Positions 34,304 through 44,568 of a stretch of DNA of 64,000 bases are shown here, piece after piece. Below the pieces are notes generated by a model. The model did no database searches. It was given only the letters and a program-made list of their open reading frames with translations, and was not told where the DNA came from. Position numbers and translations under genes: made by a program. How positions within the stretch are numbered: position 1 is the first letter of the stretch; each line of letters begins with the position of its first letter. The stretch comes from Pochonia chlamydosporia 170 (Eukaryota; Ascomycota; Sordariomycetes; Hypocreales; Clavicipitaceae), in NCBI RefSeq assembly GCF_001653235.2, contig NW_019154047.1, positions 248,001-312,000 on the forward strand. Reading direction: 5' to 3'.

Positions 34304-34849
34304 ATGTCTGACATTAATAGTATCAAGAACGTGAACCAGCCGTCTCCACGCATGGACAGTGAAGACTTACAGCACGATAGCAGCGATAAGGTCAGCCCTC
34401 GGCCCGGAGGCCTAGATGATGGCAACCTAGGCGGGCCACAGACTCTGCGGAGGAGCCCCCGGCGACGGATACAACGAGCCCCACAGGATCAAGACCTGGT
34501 GGCCAGTTTCTTGGACAGTGGCAAGGTCAGGAAAGCATCTACTAGGAAAGCATTTACCAAGAACATGTCTGGCAGCCGCCGGGTTGCCAGGATGCGAGGG
34601 AGCCAGGAATATCGTGTGCGACGATTGGACGGGGTGCGGCATCGGCTCGGCCAGCCGATAGAATTCAAAGTGGATTGGGTGCCAACCTGGGTACCATTTC
34701 ATGACCTACGAGGAGAGGAACTTTTCGGGGAGGCGCGGGCTGCTGTAGAGGCAACGCTTGGATACAAGACGTGGGGTGCGCTGGACGGACCAGAGTCGCA
34801 TCTTGCGGCCCTAGACCTGAACGAGGAGGTTGTGTACGAATCGGAGTAG
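34304..34849 (+). CDS. Chromodomain-like protein, 181 aa (right-arm copy)
   Basis: Protein identical to the left-arm copy, so the duplication is recent or kept uniform by gene conversion. Same basic N-terminal half and chromodomain-like EFKVDWVPTWVPF core, with an acidic C-terminal tail (LNEEVVYESE). The ATG follows a shared upstream region included in the arm, so both copies probably share a promoter sequence. The two copies are transcribed outward from the island. Confidence 0.62.
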   Translation: MSDINSIKNVNQPSPRMDSEDLQHDSSDKVSPRPGGLDDGNLGGPQTLRRSPRRRIQRAPQDQDLVASFLDSGKVRKASTRKAFTKNMSGSRRVARMRGSQEYRVRRLDGVRHRLGQPIEFKVDWVPTWVPFHDLRGEELFGEARAAVEATLGYKTWGALDGPESHLAALDLNEEVVYESE

Positions 34850-34859
34850 ACACTAGTCC

Positions 34860-34914
34860 TTTTGTCGTCCTTTTGTCGTCCTTTTGTCGTCCTTTTGTCG
34901 TCCTTTTGTTGTCC
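34860..34914. repeat. 11-bp tandem repeat, 5 units
   Basis: TTTTGTCGTCC units, the last with one variant base; reverse-complement counterpart of 25286-25362 with two fewer units. Confidence 0.95.
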
Positions 34915-35169
34915 TTTGTCGAGTATGCTGGCTACAGATCTCGAATCTCGTTGCTGCTTGAATGCATGCATGTGATTGGTGGGGCTCTGTTATCGCGACT
35001 CGGGTGGCACTGACTTGCCTTTTGTCCCCATGTTCTTCGTTTCAGCTGAGTTTAATAATAGTATTGATATTTAGAACCAGAAGTCTAGCAATCCGCTGGT
35101 AATAATGGCTGTTGATTGAGAATCATTTTGATGTATGTGGCGTGCATGGTTGTGCTTAAATATCATGCC

Positions 35170-36189
35170 CTTGCCTCAATGTTCGAACCAGGATATGTGA
35201 CGCAGTTGATGAGTGCAAACAACTACAATTTCCCACCTTCGCTTGCGGAAACAACGCTGTATGTGTTGGAAAGAAATCTCTTCAATTCATGTTGCCAGAA
35301 TCCTATTCTTTGCATCAGCTGTCTGATGCTGCGCTTGCTTGGCGTGCCATGTATGCGACAGTCACTTGAGCAAGTGTCGCCGTGCTCTTCCTAAGCATGA
35401 GTGCGCATCGCATCCAATGTGATCGGGTAAGTATGACGAAGTAAGTTCAGCCCGGGGGGATGTGCTACATTATATACCATAGCACCTTCCACCAGCGTCG
35501 CCTGTCGCGCTTTCCAATTTGTTGTTAGTAGCGGACAAACCCACATCTTCCTCTGCTCAACTCAAATGTCCGTGGCTGCGTCGTACTATCTCTTTGAGCA
35601 GTATCAAGATAAAGTTAGTGGTGCTGACCTTCGGCCGACTCTGATCCAAAGTCCTCTGAATTATGATGCAATCTGTCTACTGTTCCAAGTAAGCGGAAGA
35701 CGTAAAGATGTCATTGGTCCTACTTAATTGTAACGGGCACGGCCTCTTATATCTATCCAGTGGGCTGCTTCAGAGCTGGTTCTAACCTGAATGGCCCGCA
35801 ATCAAGCGTGTCTGCAACATACCGGAGACTTGACAGATGTTCCAAAATAGACGTGGAAGGAACAGCAAACATTGGATAAGGCCACCGGAATTCATGTCAC
35901 CAGCCAGTCCTATTTACGCCATTAGCTGCAGCCAGACCAGAGCACCCGTTGCCATGGCACGGGTGTTGACAAAAGCCTCAATAGAGTCTTCCGATCTGGA
36001 CCATTTGCGCTGGGCTTGAGCCATGTCAGTAGTTACAGCCTTGATGGGGATAGATGTTCCAGTAAGGATACGAATCTTTCATACAACCCGCTGTGCCTTA
36101 TTTCCGAATCGATTTCGGTAATAACCTACCGTCTCTCGTTAGTAGAAACTCTTTGGTATCAGATACAACCTCCTCTAGGGAGGAACGCC
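35170..36189. other. No supported gene; repeat similarity at the right end
   Basis: Short ORFs only. From about 35930 the sequence resembles 21960 onward (for example GCACCCGTTGCCATGGCACGG against a close variant), so the repeat containing the next pseudogene starts here. Confidence 0.5.
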
Positions 36190-37345
36190 AGCAATCCAAT
36201 TTGACGCCCTTCCAGCAAACATCGAGCCACTGTATCGAGTTTTTGTAATAGCTTCAACAAATCTGGAGATGTGTTCATTGCGTAGTAGAGAAACGGGTCC
36301 AGTATTGATTCTCTCAGTTCCTTAAGTCTGTTTATGGAAGCTAGTCAGATGACGAGATCTTCGTGACGCGGTTTCTTGCATGCTCCTCATGGCTGGACGG
36401 CTGCCCAGCAAAAGGACTCCATAGCCTAAGTTGTCACAGAGAATTTGAAGCCGTTTCCCGACTGTCTTACGATAGTGAAACTTTCCCTTCGTATATCTTT
36501 CTCATGCTGTGCAATGGTTCCCCAATCATCCGGATGCAACTTCGTAAGAAAAAGCTCTATAGCCATCGGCGAGCTTTTCGTGCCCTTTGTTTCACTACTT
36601 TTGCCGACTTTACCTCGTGTTGGTATCGCAAATATAGCTGGTATTGCAAATGCCCTGTGAAAACGTAGTGCAAGGCCTTCGGTTGGTGCAAGCCGTTCGA
36701 GACTATCTGTGTGCTGACAAATTCTCACCAGACGATGTATTACAGAGTCGCCTGGCGACAATTCAGGGAGCGATGAGTCTAGCCAAGGGCCTTTCCAGAG
36801 CGGAAGCTGGTCGAGTAAGGAACTAGCGGAGTCGTCCCTTACTAGATCATCAGCTGCTTTTAGAACGACAACACCCCTCGACTTGTCTTTCCGTGGAGGA
36901 AACATCGTCAAGAGTAACGACAATGCATGATTGTATTGGGATGCCGATAGGCGGGAGTGGGGCGTCTTGGGATGGTGGCCTTCGTGCAGAGACCCCTTGC
37001 ACTTGTTTGCTCGAATGAACAGCCTGGTCCTGCTCGTCCGTGTTGGAACTGTCCTCATCCCTAGAAAAAGAATTGGGTGTTCTTGGTTCTGACGTTTTAA
37101 TACTCTGACAGTCTAATGGGGCGGCATCCAGAGTTCTTGAATCTTGGGCCTTTGCTCGCTGAACTCCTTGTTAGTCACACCAACTGTAAGGGAGAACGGG
37201 TGCCTATTAACTCGAGAATGTGAACGCCTGACTCAAAATGGTCGCGGATAATTGGTGCTGAGATTGGGGATGGAATCCTCGCTCAATGGCTCGCCTCAAA
37301 AGACGATCGACAATTTAGGCTCGATCCCTGTCTGCCGAAGAATTT
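36190..37345 (-). pseudogene. HTH / GYGVL-family gene, decayed copy 2
   Basis: Parallel to the pseudogene at 22054-23324 in order and orientation: HTH remnant (DEEILRQTGIEPK, then a one-base deletion) at about 37350-37240; SQYNHALSLLLTMFPPRKD and PLWKGPWLDSSLPELSPGDS at 36950-36740; SLERLAPTEGLALRFHRAF, then frameshifts near 36640 and 36480, before LGYGVLLLGS near 36410. Where copy 1 has a stop, this copy reads Arg, so the two decayed independently. It lies between the island's right arm and the second MULE. Confidence 0.62.
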
Positions 37346-37442
37346 CTTCATGTCATGAGCGGTCATACTGCTGACATTGGTTCAAGCGAGGGGTGCGCGT
37401 ACTTATACTTTGGGCAGAAATGTCCTTACGTTCCTAATTTAG

Positions 37443-37524
37443 GGCAATTAATAGGGGTGCCACACCCGATCACTACGCGTGCTACAATTTACGGGTGCTA
37501 CAATTTTTGGAGCCGTTTATTGGC
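37443..37524. repeat. MULE 2 left terminal inverted repeat
   Basis: Pairs with 40971-41052 over 82 bp with a few mismatches; similarity ends after ATTGGC. Confidence 0.9.
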
Positions 37525-37745
37525 CTAGACTTGGGCTACCTGGCAGGCCATCCAGACAAGGCGGTGAAGTCAGCTTCGCTACATGTCGCTCTAACAGTAG
37601 ACCAGGTGTTGCTCAAAGACCAATTTGACCACATCCTCGTCACAATTTGGCCAAGTTGTCGCAACTTCGCTGTATGGATCACCAAAATCCACTCTGTCTG
37701 ACCATTTCGATTCGTACTTCTTATTCTCTTTTTTTTTTGGCTGCT

Positions 37746-40475
37746 TTACAATTTGACTACAATACATCGCTCCTCGCGTTTGCTTTCTGATTGGAACGCT
37801 GATTCCGAGTACTTCATGGGGCATGCCTTGGAGTTCTTCCTATGGCCAAACCCATGACATTTGCTACATTTGCTTGGGACCCTAAGAGCAGTTCCAACTG
37901 CCGCCGACCTTGTTTGGACAGGAACCCTTGTCTCATCACTTGATTCCTCCCATTGACATCGCCGCCGTCGTACACTTGGTTGAGTCCTCCGCCCGCTTGC
38001 CCGAGCCCCCGTTGTCTTCCCTGACCCTATTGGTAATGTCCTTATATGGCTTGGCTGGCTCTTTTGTGTCTGGGTGGCCTCGCGCGCCACGCTGTCCAGA
38101 GCCGTCTTATGTGGGCTTGCACATTTTGACGGTTTGGCCGATTGTTTTGAGGCTGAGTGGTGGAAACCTGACCACGCCCAGCTTGATTGCCGGCTTGAAC
38201 TGCCATGCTCGCTGGTACAGCCTAGGGTTTGTTTCTAGGTCGCCCCCGAAGGCTGGTAGCGACCTTCGGGTCCAAGATTCGACGATACACGTCATCGCTC
38301 TGCGGCTCTTGTAGATGCCATCGAGGATGGACATCCCACTTGGTTAAGCGCGTTGCGTTGATGAGCTTCCGGTAAATGGCATGATAGCAGGGGACGCCTA
38401 GCTCGATGGACACAGTGCAACTACCGCCACACGGCCCTATAGCATTTGGCCACGGATTTTTCGGGTTTGGGATGCCTTTCAACGGCTTGCGGCGCTCCCG
38501 AGTAATGTACGAAAGGGCCTTTTGAGATACCGTCTGAGGCAGCTCGCCTAGATACTCCGAGCCGCGCCCCACGTGCTCTCGCGCCGTTAACACCTCGTCC
38601 TGGGCGCAAGCTTGGCGAAACTCCCTTTCCTGGTCTTCTAGCATACCCTGAATCGCCTCGACAAGCCGATACAAATGGCCCATTCCATTCAGCAGATAGC
38701 TTTTGACATTGTTATTGCTGGCTTCCGTGCCAGAGGTCACTCGAATGCCGAAGTTACGGTACGTCCTGATGAAGCAGCGGGCCCACTGCTCCTTCACCGG
38801 CAGATACGTACTATACAAGTACCCGAGGATCGCTCGTTGGTCACCAAATTCCGAACATAGGCGTTTCCACGCCTTCTCATGATCTTCTACAGTCTCGGCA
38901 AACACCACCTGCCTCCACAGAATAAGGACACCGTGGTAATCATGGGTTATGGGTTCAGGCAAATTGTGTTGGGCGACTAGCTCCTCTGGTCTTTCAGAGG
39001 CCCGTACAGCCTGCCTATCGTGCTGGTTGAGGCTTGCATCAGGCTCATCTGAACTGCTCTCTTCCCCAGTACTACTGTCCCTCGTGGTATATACCCATCT
39101 CCGTTTTGACTGCAGCATTACATTGGAGTTGATATGGTGGATGCATATCTGCTGTTGGGCTTCTGGGAACTCAACCCCGAGTGCCTGTTTCATTTGCTTG
39201 TCAAAGTCGGTAACAATAACGTCCGGCGCTCGTATGCTGTAACGGTCAAGGAGCTTGCGAACACCCCTTGCGAACACCCCTTGCGAGGAATTGGAACTCT
39301 TCAAGCCTCTCATTGTCGATCAACCCAAATGCGGCGTTAAAGACAGTGCCCAAGCATGTTTGTCCCGTAACTTGGAAAAGCGGCAACTTAAAACGGTTCG
39401 TGTTGTACGTGTTGTCGAAACTGACTACTTCGGAAAAACGCCTCCACATGCGGATACAGTAAGGAAAGGTCCAAACCAACCCTATCAGGCGGTCGGGTTC
39501 ATCATCTGCCCACTCGGCAATGTAAGGGATCTCCTTATCGTCAAAGAGCTTGATCAGTGCAGCCGTAGAGCCATAGCCACCCAGATTCTCTCTGCTGATC
39601 CGAGCTCTGGCATTGTAGATATCTGTCGGAGTGTAAACTGAGTCTGGGAAGTGATCTCGGACAATGCCCCCAATGTCTCGTGCACGAATCCCAATCCGTC
39701 GACTGGAGGATTGCACAATCGCCTTGACAGGACTAGTTAGTCGCCGATGAACTGGGTGGGCGGCAGCATCGGCGCTAGGCTCGTGGTTGTGTTCGTGGTG
39801 CTCCGTATTTGGGAATTGCCGCAGAGTCCAATAGAAACCGTTCTCAGGCAAGGTCTCGGCAATAATCTTCCATTGACATCCAGACTTCCGAGATTTTCGT
39901 TTCCGAATGCCAGCACCCCTTCCGGGCCGTGGAGCTCCATATCGATCACATTGGAAGACGTATCGACTTCGATGTCCAGGTCGTACTACGCCATTGGCCT
40001 TAATAATACCAAAGCCATGACTCTTCGCAAAAGCATTGACCTCCGCAAAAAGGGCGTTAATCGATTGAGCTGGTTCACCAGGGATTGGCGGATTTGGAAT
40101 GCTTTCGATGGTGCTAGATGCGGGATCGGTATGGCGCAATTCGTGTTGTGCAGACTGCTCCTTGCCTAAAGTTGTTGTGTCTGGAAGCTCGGGGCCAACA
40201 GGCGCTGTGTGCCATGTAGTTTTCCCTGAAGAAATCGCTCCGGACTGTTGCAACTGACGCCCAATATCGGTCCAGGCGGGTTCATCCTCGCCAGCCAGGA
40301 TAAGTGCAGAGGCGAGGTCCTCGTCAGTCCGTGAAAGTTGGCGCGCCAACATTAAAGCTGTCGGAAGGATGGTTATTCTAGCCATGGCTTGAGTAATCTG
40401 CTGATCCCGGCTCTGCTGATTGGTCCGCCGCCTCTGCTGCATAGTCTTGGCCGGATCCGGTATTAGTGTGTCCAC
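37746..40475 (-). pseudogene. MULE 2 transposase, frameshifted by a 13-bp duplication
   Basis: Starts at 40475; 409 aa are open to 39246. These include a DNA-binding segment (FQCDRYGAPRP; GCQWKIIAE) and the first catalytic Asp (VVSFDNTYNTN). At 39253-39285 TTGCGAACACCCC is present twice in tandem, adding 13 bp and shifting the frame. The catalytic region continues at 39313-38222 with PDVIVTDFDKQMKQAL and the QICIHHINSN motif, ending RGRPRN. A further shift separates a C-terminal CCHC knuckle (CSKCHGFGHRKNSKAC, at about 37810-37860) typical of MULE transposases. Confidence 0.88.
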
Positions 40476-40970
40476 ATGTTGAAGTCGTTGGCTTGGTTGG
40501 TACTCAGATGTACGATAGTCGTTCCTGAGGTAAATGTCTGATTTTCGCCATCTAACGCCTGGGATAACCTTGCTGACCAGATCGTGAAGCCCAGGCAGAG
40601 TGTTGAAATGCTCATCTAGTCACGCGACAGGCACGCTGCCCTATCCTTCCATGCCATGTTGCCGGATATCGAGGCTGGATGTCGAGCTGCCTGAGTGGTT
40701 AGAATTGCTGGACGATGGTCGCGTCTGCGCATGTGTAGATGCATTGGTTGGACTAATTGGACTGACGGCTGATATTGGCAATATTAATGTTTGGTGAAGG
40801 CATTGTAGAGCATTGACGCGAGGTTAATGACAGTGTAGGGCGATGACGACGGTGATGGTGTTGATGCTGCGACGCGTCAGGACGCGTTAAGAGGGTTGAC
40901 GTTTTGGAGGGCATATGGCGACCATGGAAGAATTCAGTACCTACCTCTCGCACTAACAGACCCGATTCGA

Positions 40971-41052
40971 GCCAATAAACGGCTCCAGAAATTGTAGCAC
41001 CCGTAAATTGTAGCACGCGTAGTGATCGGGTGTAGCACCCCTATTAATTGCC
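40971..41052. repeat. MULE 2 right terminal inverted repeat
   Basis: Reverse complement of 37443-37524. Confidence 0.9.
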
Positions 41053-41394
41053 TTTAAGAAGTTTGATGAGCAAGTGACAAGAATCTACCCTACACACTCA
41101 AGGTCCCAATGATCAGAGAAAGGGTCCTTTGCGAATGACCGTCAGTTAGTTATGTTTTCCGAGGGTATTTTTTTCGGTTCACACAAGGCAAAAGTATTAA
41201 GGTCTCTAAAAACCACAAGATGGGTGTTAAGCCTCTGTATCTGAAAGATCGAGGCAAAGATGCCATCGAGCAAGACGTGCGGATGGCGTAATTCCAGAGC
41301 TTCTGTAAGGGCAAACATTTTTAGTCGCTGGACGGCAGTTCCGACGGCACGTTTTGCTGCCACGGCCCAGAGAAAACCACTTAACGCGCCACGC
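41053..41394. other. No supported gene
   Basis: Flank of MULE 2; a 92-aa minus ORF (41142-41420) has no features. Confidence 0.4.
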
Positions 41395-41640
41395 GACTTG
41401 GACGCGTCGCGCGTTGCCAAACTAATAGTTCAAACTATTAGTGTCCCATTTCCAGACTGGACTATTGGCTGGTCTTGAAACGTTGGACTGCACTGACGGT
41501 CTAGTGCATCTCCTGTAAACTGGACCAGCAGTCTAGTCCAACTTCCGCAGACTGGACCATTAGTCTATGGACTAATAGTCTGGACTACAGTTTGGAATAT
41601 TAGTCCTGTTAATAGTCTAGACTATTGGGAGCCCTGTTTA
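41395..41640. repeat. Array of dyad-symmetric TAGTCCAGAC/TATTAG motifs
   Basis: Many degenerate, alternately inverted copies of words such as CTATTAGT, AGTCTGGACTA and TGGACCA, allowing extensive fold-back. It starts by a GC-rich imperfect repeat (GCGACTTGGACGCGTCGCGCG). It resembles a foldback or MITE remnant, but no clean termini or TSD are visible. Confidence 0.6.
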
Positions 41641-41928
41641 GTATACGTCGCACTCAACTTTTCCATCAAGTCAGGTTTCAGCATTGCACTGGTGGAGCTA
41701 CCGCGTGCTTCAGAGATAAGTGGGGGAGCTTGCCCTTTCTGTTCTAGTCGTACTAAGTCCACGTAGTTTGAGTTATCACAATCAACTCGTAGCCACAAGC
41801 CCATTATCTCCAAGATAAACTCCAATCGTTAGTTAGGACTCATACTCAAATCGACACTTAAAACGTGGGCACAAAGGCAATCGGCTGGAGAGGAGAAATT
41901 TGAGGGGGAACGGTATTCCGTTAAACTC
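41641..41928. other. No supported gene
   Basis: Contains a 67-aa minus ORF (41622-41825) without recognisable features. Confidence 0.4.
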
Positions 41929-42444
41929 CACAGCCATCAAAGAGGATGTTGCAGCTGTACGGCGGTCTAAACAAGTGAGAGAGCAGGAATTCTCACAGAG
42001 AAAATAGCTCAAACCACGTTCCTACTCAAACAACGAGCACCGGAGGTAAAGAACGCCAACTGCCCTTGCGGAAAGTGGCCGACTAGTAGTGTCGCACAAC
42101 CTGCTGCGATGCCAAAACTGTAATGGTCCAAGCGAGTATATTGACAACTGGCTAGGTGACTATAAACAAGTATCCAAAGCTAAGGAGAAAAGGAAAAGGA
42201 GAACAAGAAAGAAAGAGCTCGCAGAGCTCTTGTAGGCTTGTGAGCATGCTTCTGTTAATCTCGCTTGTTGCTGGGGGTTACCAGTGACAAGGCTGAAGAC
42301 AAAGGCGAGAGCGCAAGCTGAGTCACCATCGGGTTCAGCCCGTTACAAAAACCACCAGCAGCTGCGACCAAAAAGAACATTGGGAACGATTCCAGGACGA
42401 AGCGATCTTCGAGCAGTATTTAATAAGCACAGAGAAGCCGCAGG
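41929..42444 (+). mobile_element. LINE ORF2 C-terminal remnant
   Basis: Short reading-frame pieces give a CPCGK zinc-motif start and, after removal of the inserted LTR, VSHNLLRCQN and a tail typical of LINE C-termini (GRSDLRAVFNKH). Frameshifted and without RT. The join across the LTR supports this reading. Confidence 0.6.
42119..42347. mobile_element. Solo LTR (229 bp) with 5-bp TSD
   Basis: Starts TGTAATGG, ends CCCGTTACA, flanked by AAAAC on both sides (42114-42118 and 42348-42352). Excising it with one TSD rejoins the LINE zinc-motif frame. Shares internal words with the solo LTR at 19291-19524, so one LTR family produced both. Confidence 0.82.
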
Positions 42445-42726
42445 GCCATAGAATTTTATTGGACTCGAATCCTTCGCCGGTTCAGGTTTGAGATCTAACC
42501 AGGTAAAGCCAAACATCCGACTGTCCAACAATATTTTCACCGCTTTTACGTAACATCCCAGCATCTTTGTTCAGTCAAGAAAATAATTTCTGTCCACGAG
42601 GCAAATCAAAGCAATCGCTTATGAGAAATTTATTCAGAGAACTAGTTCAATGCGTAACTCTAACTAAACCAGACAGTGAAAGAGCCGAATAGTGTATGCA
42701 TAATATGCACGCGACTCCAGCCCGTT
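42445..42726. other. No supported gene
   Basis: 3' flank of the SET-like gene; short ORFs only. Confidence 0.4.
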
Positions 42727-44568
42727 TCAGACACCATGTAGCAGAGACGATGAGGAGCTAAGATCCAGCACCTTGCCGGCATTCTCAAACGCCTGATGCA
42801 TATCATATTGCTCTGTCTGCGAAGCAACACGAATGATCTCTTCGAATGGCTCAATCGTCTTGAGAGCCCGAACCGAGACCCTCCATGCTGGGCTTCCCTT
42901 AAGATCATAGACCAGCTCCCATTGGAGCCGTACATTTGCATACCCATCGGGCGGTGAAACTCGCATCAGGTTCAGCAAACCGATGTCTTGCGAGCAGTCC
43001 AGCCAAAGCTTCTCTCTGGGACCACGGATACCCCATGTGGCGTCAAACTCCTCCGAAAACCGAATCTTCCCTGCAAAAACACCCAGAAAGTCCCCCTCAC
43101 GAACGGTGACTGTAGGGCAAACACGAAGGGACGTCTCATTCCAGGGCAGAAGACTGACAAACGTGGATTTGCAACGATATCCACTCGCCACGTGGATGTC
43201 AAACAGACCTCCTAACTGGTCACCCGATGCCTCTTTGAATCCAGATGCTGATTTGAATGCCGCCTCTTCCCCTTCAGAAATCCACAGGTTCTTGGCACAA
43301 TCCCATAATGCCTCTGGAACCTCCAGTCTCTCTGCTACATATGGCTGACTCAACCATGATTTCCCAGTTAAATCGCCTCCGCTCTCCTCCGTCACTCGAC
43401 CCTCGAGTTGCCCAATATGTGGTCCGTACACCTTGTCCCAAGACAGCACAGTGTCCACCAAGGATTCGTCCCCGTCTCTAGGGTAGGCCTCGCAGAATTT
43501 ATCAAATTGTTTCGTGCGATAGAAGAGTATCTTATCGACTCCTGCTTTTCGCATATCGAACAGACTCTTCCAAAGTCTACGGAATCGTTGTTGACTTGTG
43601 TAGCTAGTTCCATGTCCTGCTTCAATCATGAACTTCGCAGCCGCAACCTTTTCAGCCTTGGTGAATTCATCAAGAGGCCCCTTTGTGGGTGGCAACTTGG
43701 CCGGATCCAGAAGCTTTGCACCCTTGGTGATGATTTCCCAATAGAATGCTTCATTGTACCGGGCTTGAATATTTCTGCTCGCACCAATCGAGAGCTCCTT
43801 TTTTACGGCGTCCACCGCCTGGACATATCCGAACTCGGCGATCTGCTCTGCATGGCTCCGAATTTCCTCGATGTTCGTTTTCACAGGGACCATCGCGTCT
43901 CTATCGTTATATTTTCCGCGTGCATAATTCAGGTTTGCGCAGTTCAGGAATATGGTCTCCATCACTTCCCTCGCAGAGGTCGGGCTCAACAGGTTTGGCG
44001 CATGAGCTGTGAGTGAACAAAGCAATTTGCTGCGAGCGACATTGGTGGTGAAGTCGTCATTTAAGTCAACGGGTGCCTGACCAATGTCTTCGGATTCTGT
44101 AGGATGATCCCTCGGCGAGCTAGCCTCATTTTCAGGTGATAACCTGACGTACCTAGAAAACATTTCCGCCTCGGACAGCGCTGAGCCAGTGGTGGTCACT
44201 TGATCCAACCTACCCTGCGCTACGGCATCGCCGGCCGTTTGATCTTCGGCAACGGATTGACCATGCATCGCCGTACAACCGTTGGACTGACCGCCCACTT
44301 CGGCTGTCCCAGACATGTTATTCTCTGTGGAGGAATTCTTGTTCGGAAGGACAGCGGCTTTCGAACTCGTTCTGTTCCCCCGTCCCTGGGCCCTTCTCTT
44401 CCCGGATGATGCATCCAATCCTGCATAATTTACTCGGCCTCGTTTCAACCGATAAGACCCACGTTGTTCTCCTGCAGTAGTCCGAGGAAGCGCATTCCTC
44501 TGTAGTATGCATGCTGGGACAGCTTTTTTTCCGGCGTCAACCCGAACTTTATGAACTTGAAAGTGCAT
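42727..44568 (-). CDS. SET-like domain protein, 613 aa
   Basis: Intron-free ORF starting at the ATG at 44568 (an earlier TTG is in frame). The N-terminal ~200 residues are basic and low complexity. A middle helical part (about 200-440) precedes a degenerate SET-like domain at about 460-595: EGDFLGVFAGKIRFSE replaces the usual G-x-G entry, LLNLMRVSPPDGYANVRLQW stands where NHS-C would be, and RALKTIEPFEEIIRV resembles the closing region. The Asn-His and catalytic Tyr signatures are not evident, so lysine methyltransferase activity is doubtful. I recall similar SET-like proteins as a multicopy family in repeat-rich parts of ascomycete genomes. The ORF is undamaged. Confidence 0.7.
   Translation of the reverse strand: MHFQVHKVRVDAGKKAVPACILQRNALPRTTAGEQRGSYRLKRGRVNYAGLDASSGKRRAQGRGNRTSSKAAVLPNKNSSTENNMSGTAEVGGQSNGCTAMHGQSVAEDQTAGDAVAQGRLDQVTTTGSALSEAEMFSRYVRLSPENEASSPRDHPTESEDIGQAPVDLNDDFTTNVARSKLLCSLTAHAPNLLSPTSAREVMETIFLNCANLNYARGKYNDRDAMVPVKTNIEEIRSHAEQIAEFGYVQAVDAVKKELSIGASRNIQARYNEAFYWEIITKGAKLLDPAKLPPTKGPLDEFTKAEKVAAAKFMIEAGHGTSYTSQQRFRRLWKSLFDMRKAGVDKILFYRTKQFDKFCEAYPRDGDESLVDTVLSWDKVYGPHIGQLEGRVTEESGGDLTGKSWLSQPYVAERLEVPEALWDCAKNLWISEGEEAAFKSASGFKEASGDQLGGLFDIHVASGYRCKSTFVSLLPWNETSLRVCPTVTVREGDFLGVFAGKIRFSEEFDATWGIRGPREKLWLDCSQDIGLLNLMRVSPPDGYANVRLQWELVYDLKGSPAWRVSVRALKTIEPFEEIIRVASQTEQYDMHQAFENAGKVLDLSSSSSLLHGV

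Larger units (their letters stand above)
33900..35169. repeat. Right arm of long inverted repeat (1,270 bp)
   Basis: Reverse complement of 25031-26322; similarity stops abruptly at both ends. Carries the same 181-aa gene pointing outward (+). The spacer between arms is 7,577 bp. Confidence 0.9.
37443..41052 (-). mobile_element. MULE DNA transposon 2 with 82-bp TIRs
   Basis: Left TIR 37443-37524 and right TIR 40971-41052 are near-perfect inverted copies, starting GGCAATTAATAGGGGTG and containing two TTGTAGCAC-type repeats. The element is 3,610 bp and codes for a broken transposase on the minus strand plus a CCHC zinc knuckle. No clear target-site duplication: the flanks TTTAG and TTTAAG are only similar. 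Not closely related to MULE 1. Confidence 0.9.

Noticed and set aside
25010..35190. Direct repeats at the outer ends of the inverted arms
   Set aside because: Sequences just outside the arms do not match, so transposition is not shown by a TSD.
37430..41065. Target-site duplication for MULE 2
   Set aside because: The flanks (TTTAG and TTTAAG) are only loosely similar; no exact 8-11 bp repeat.
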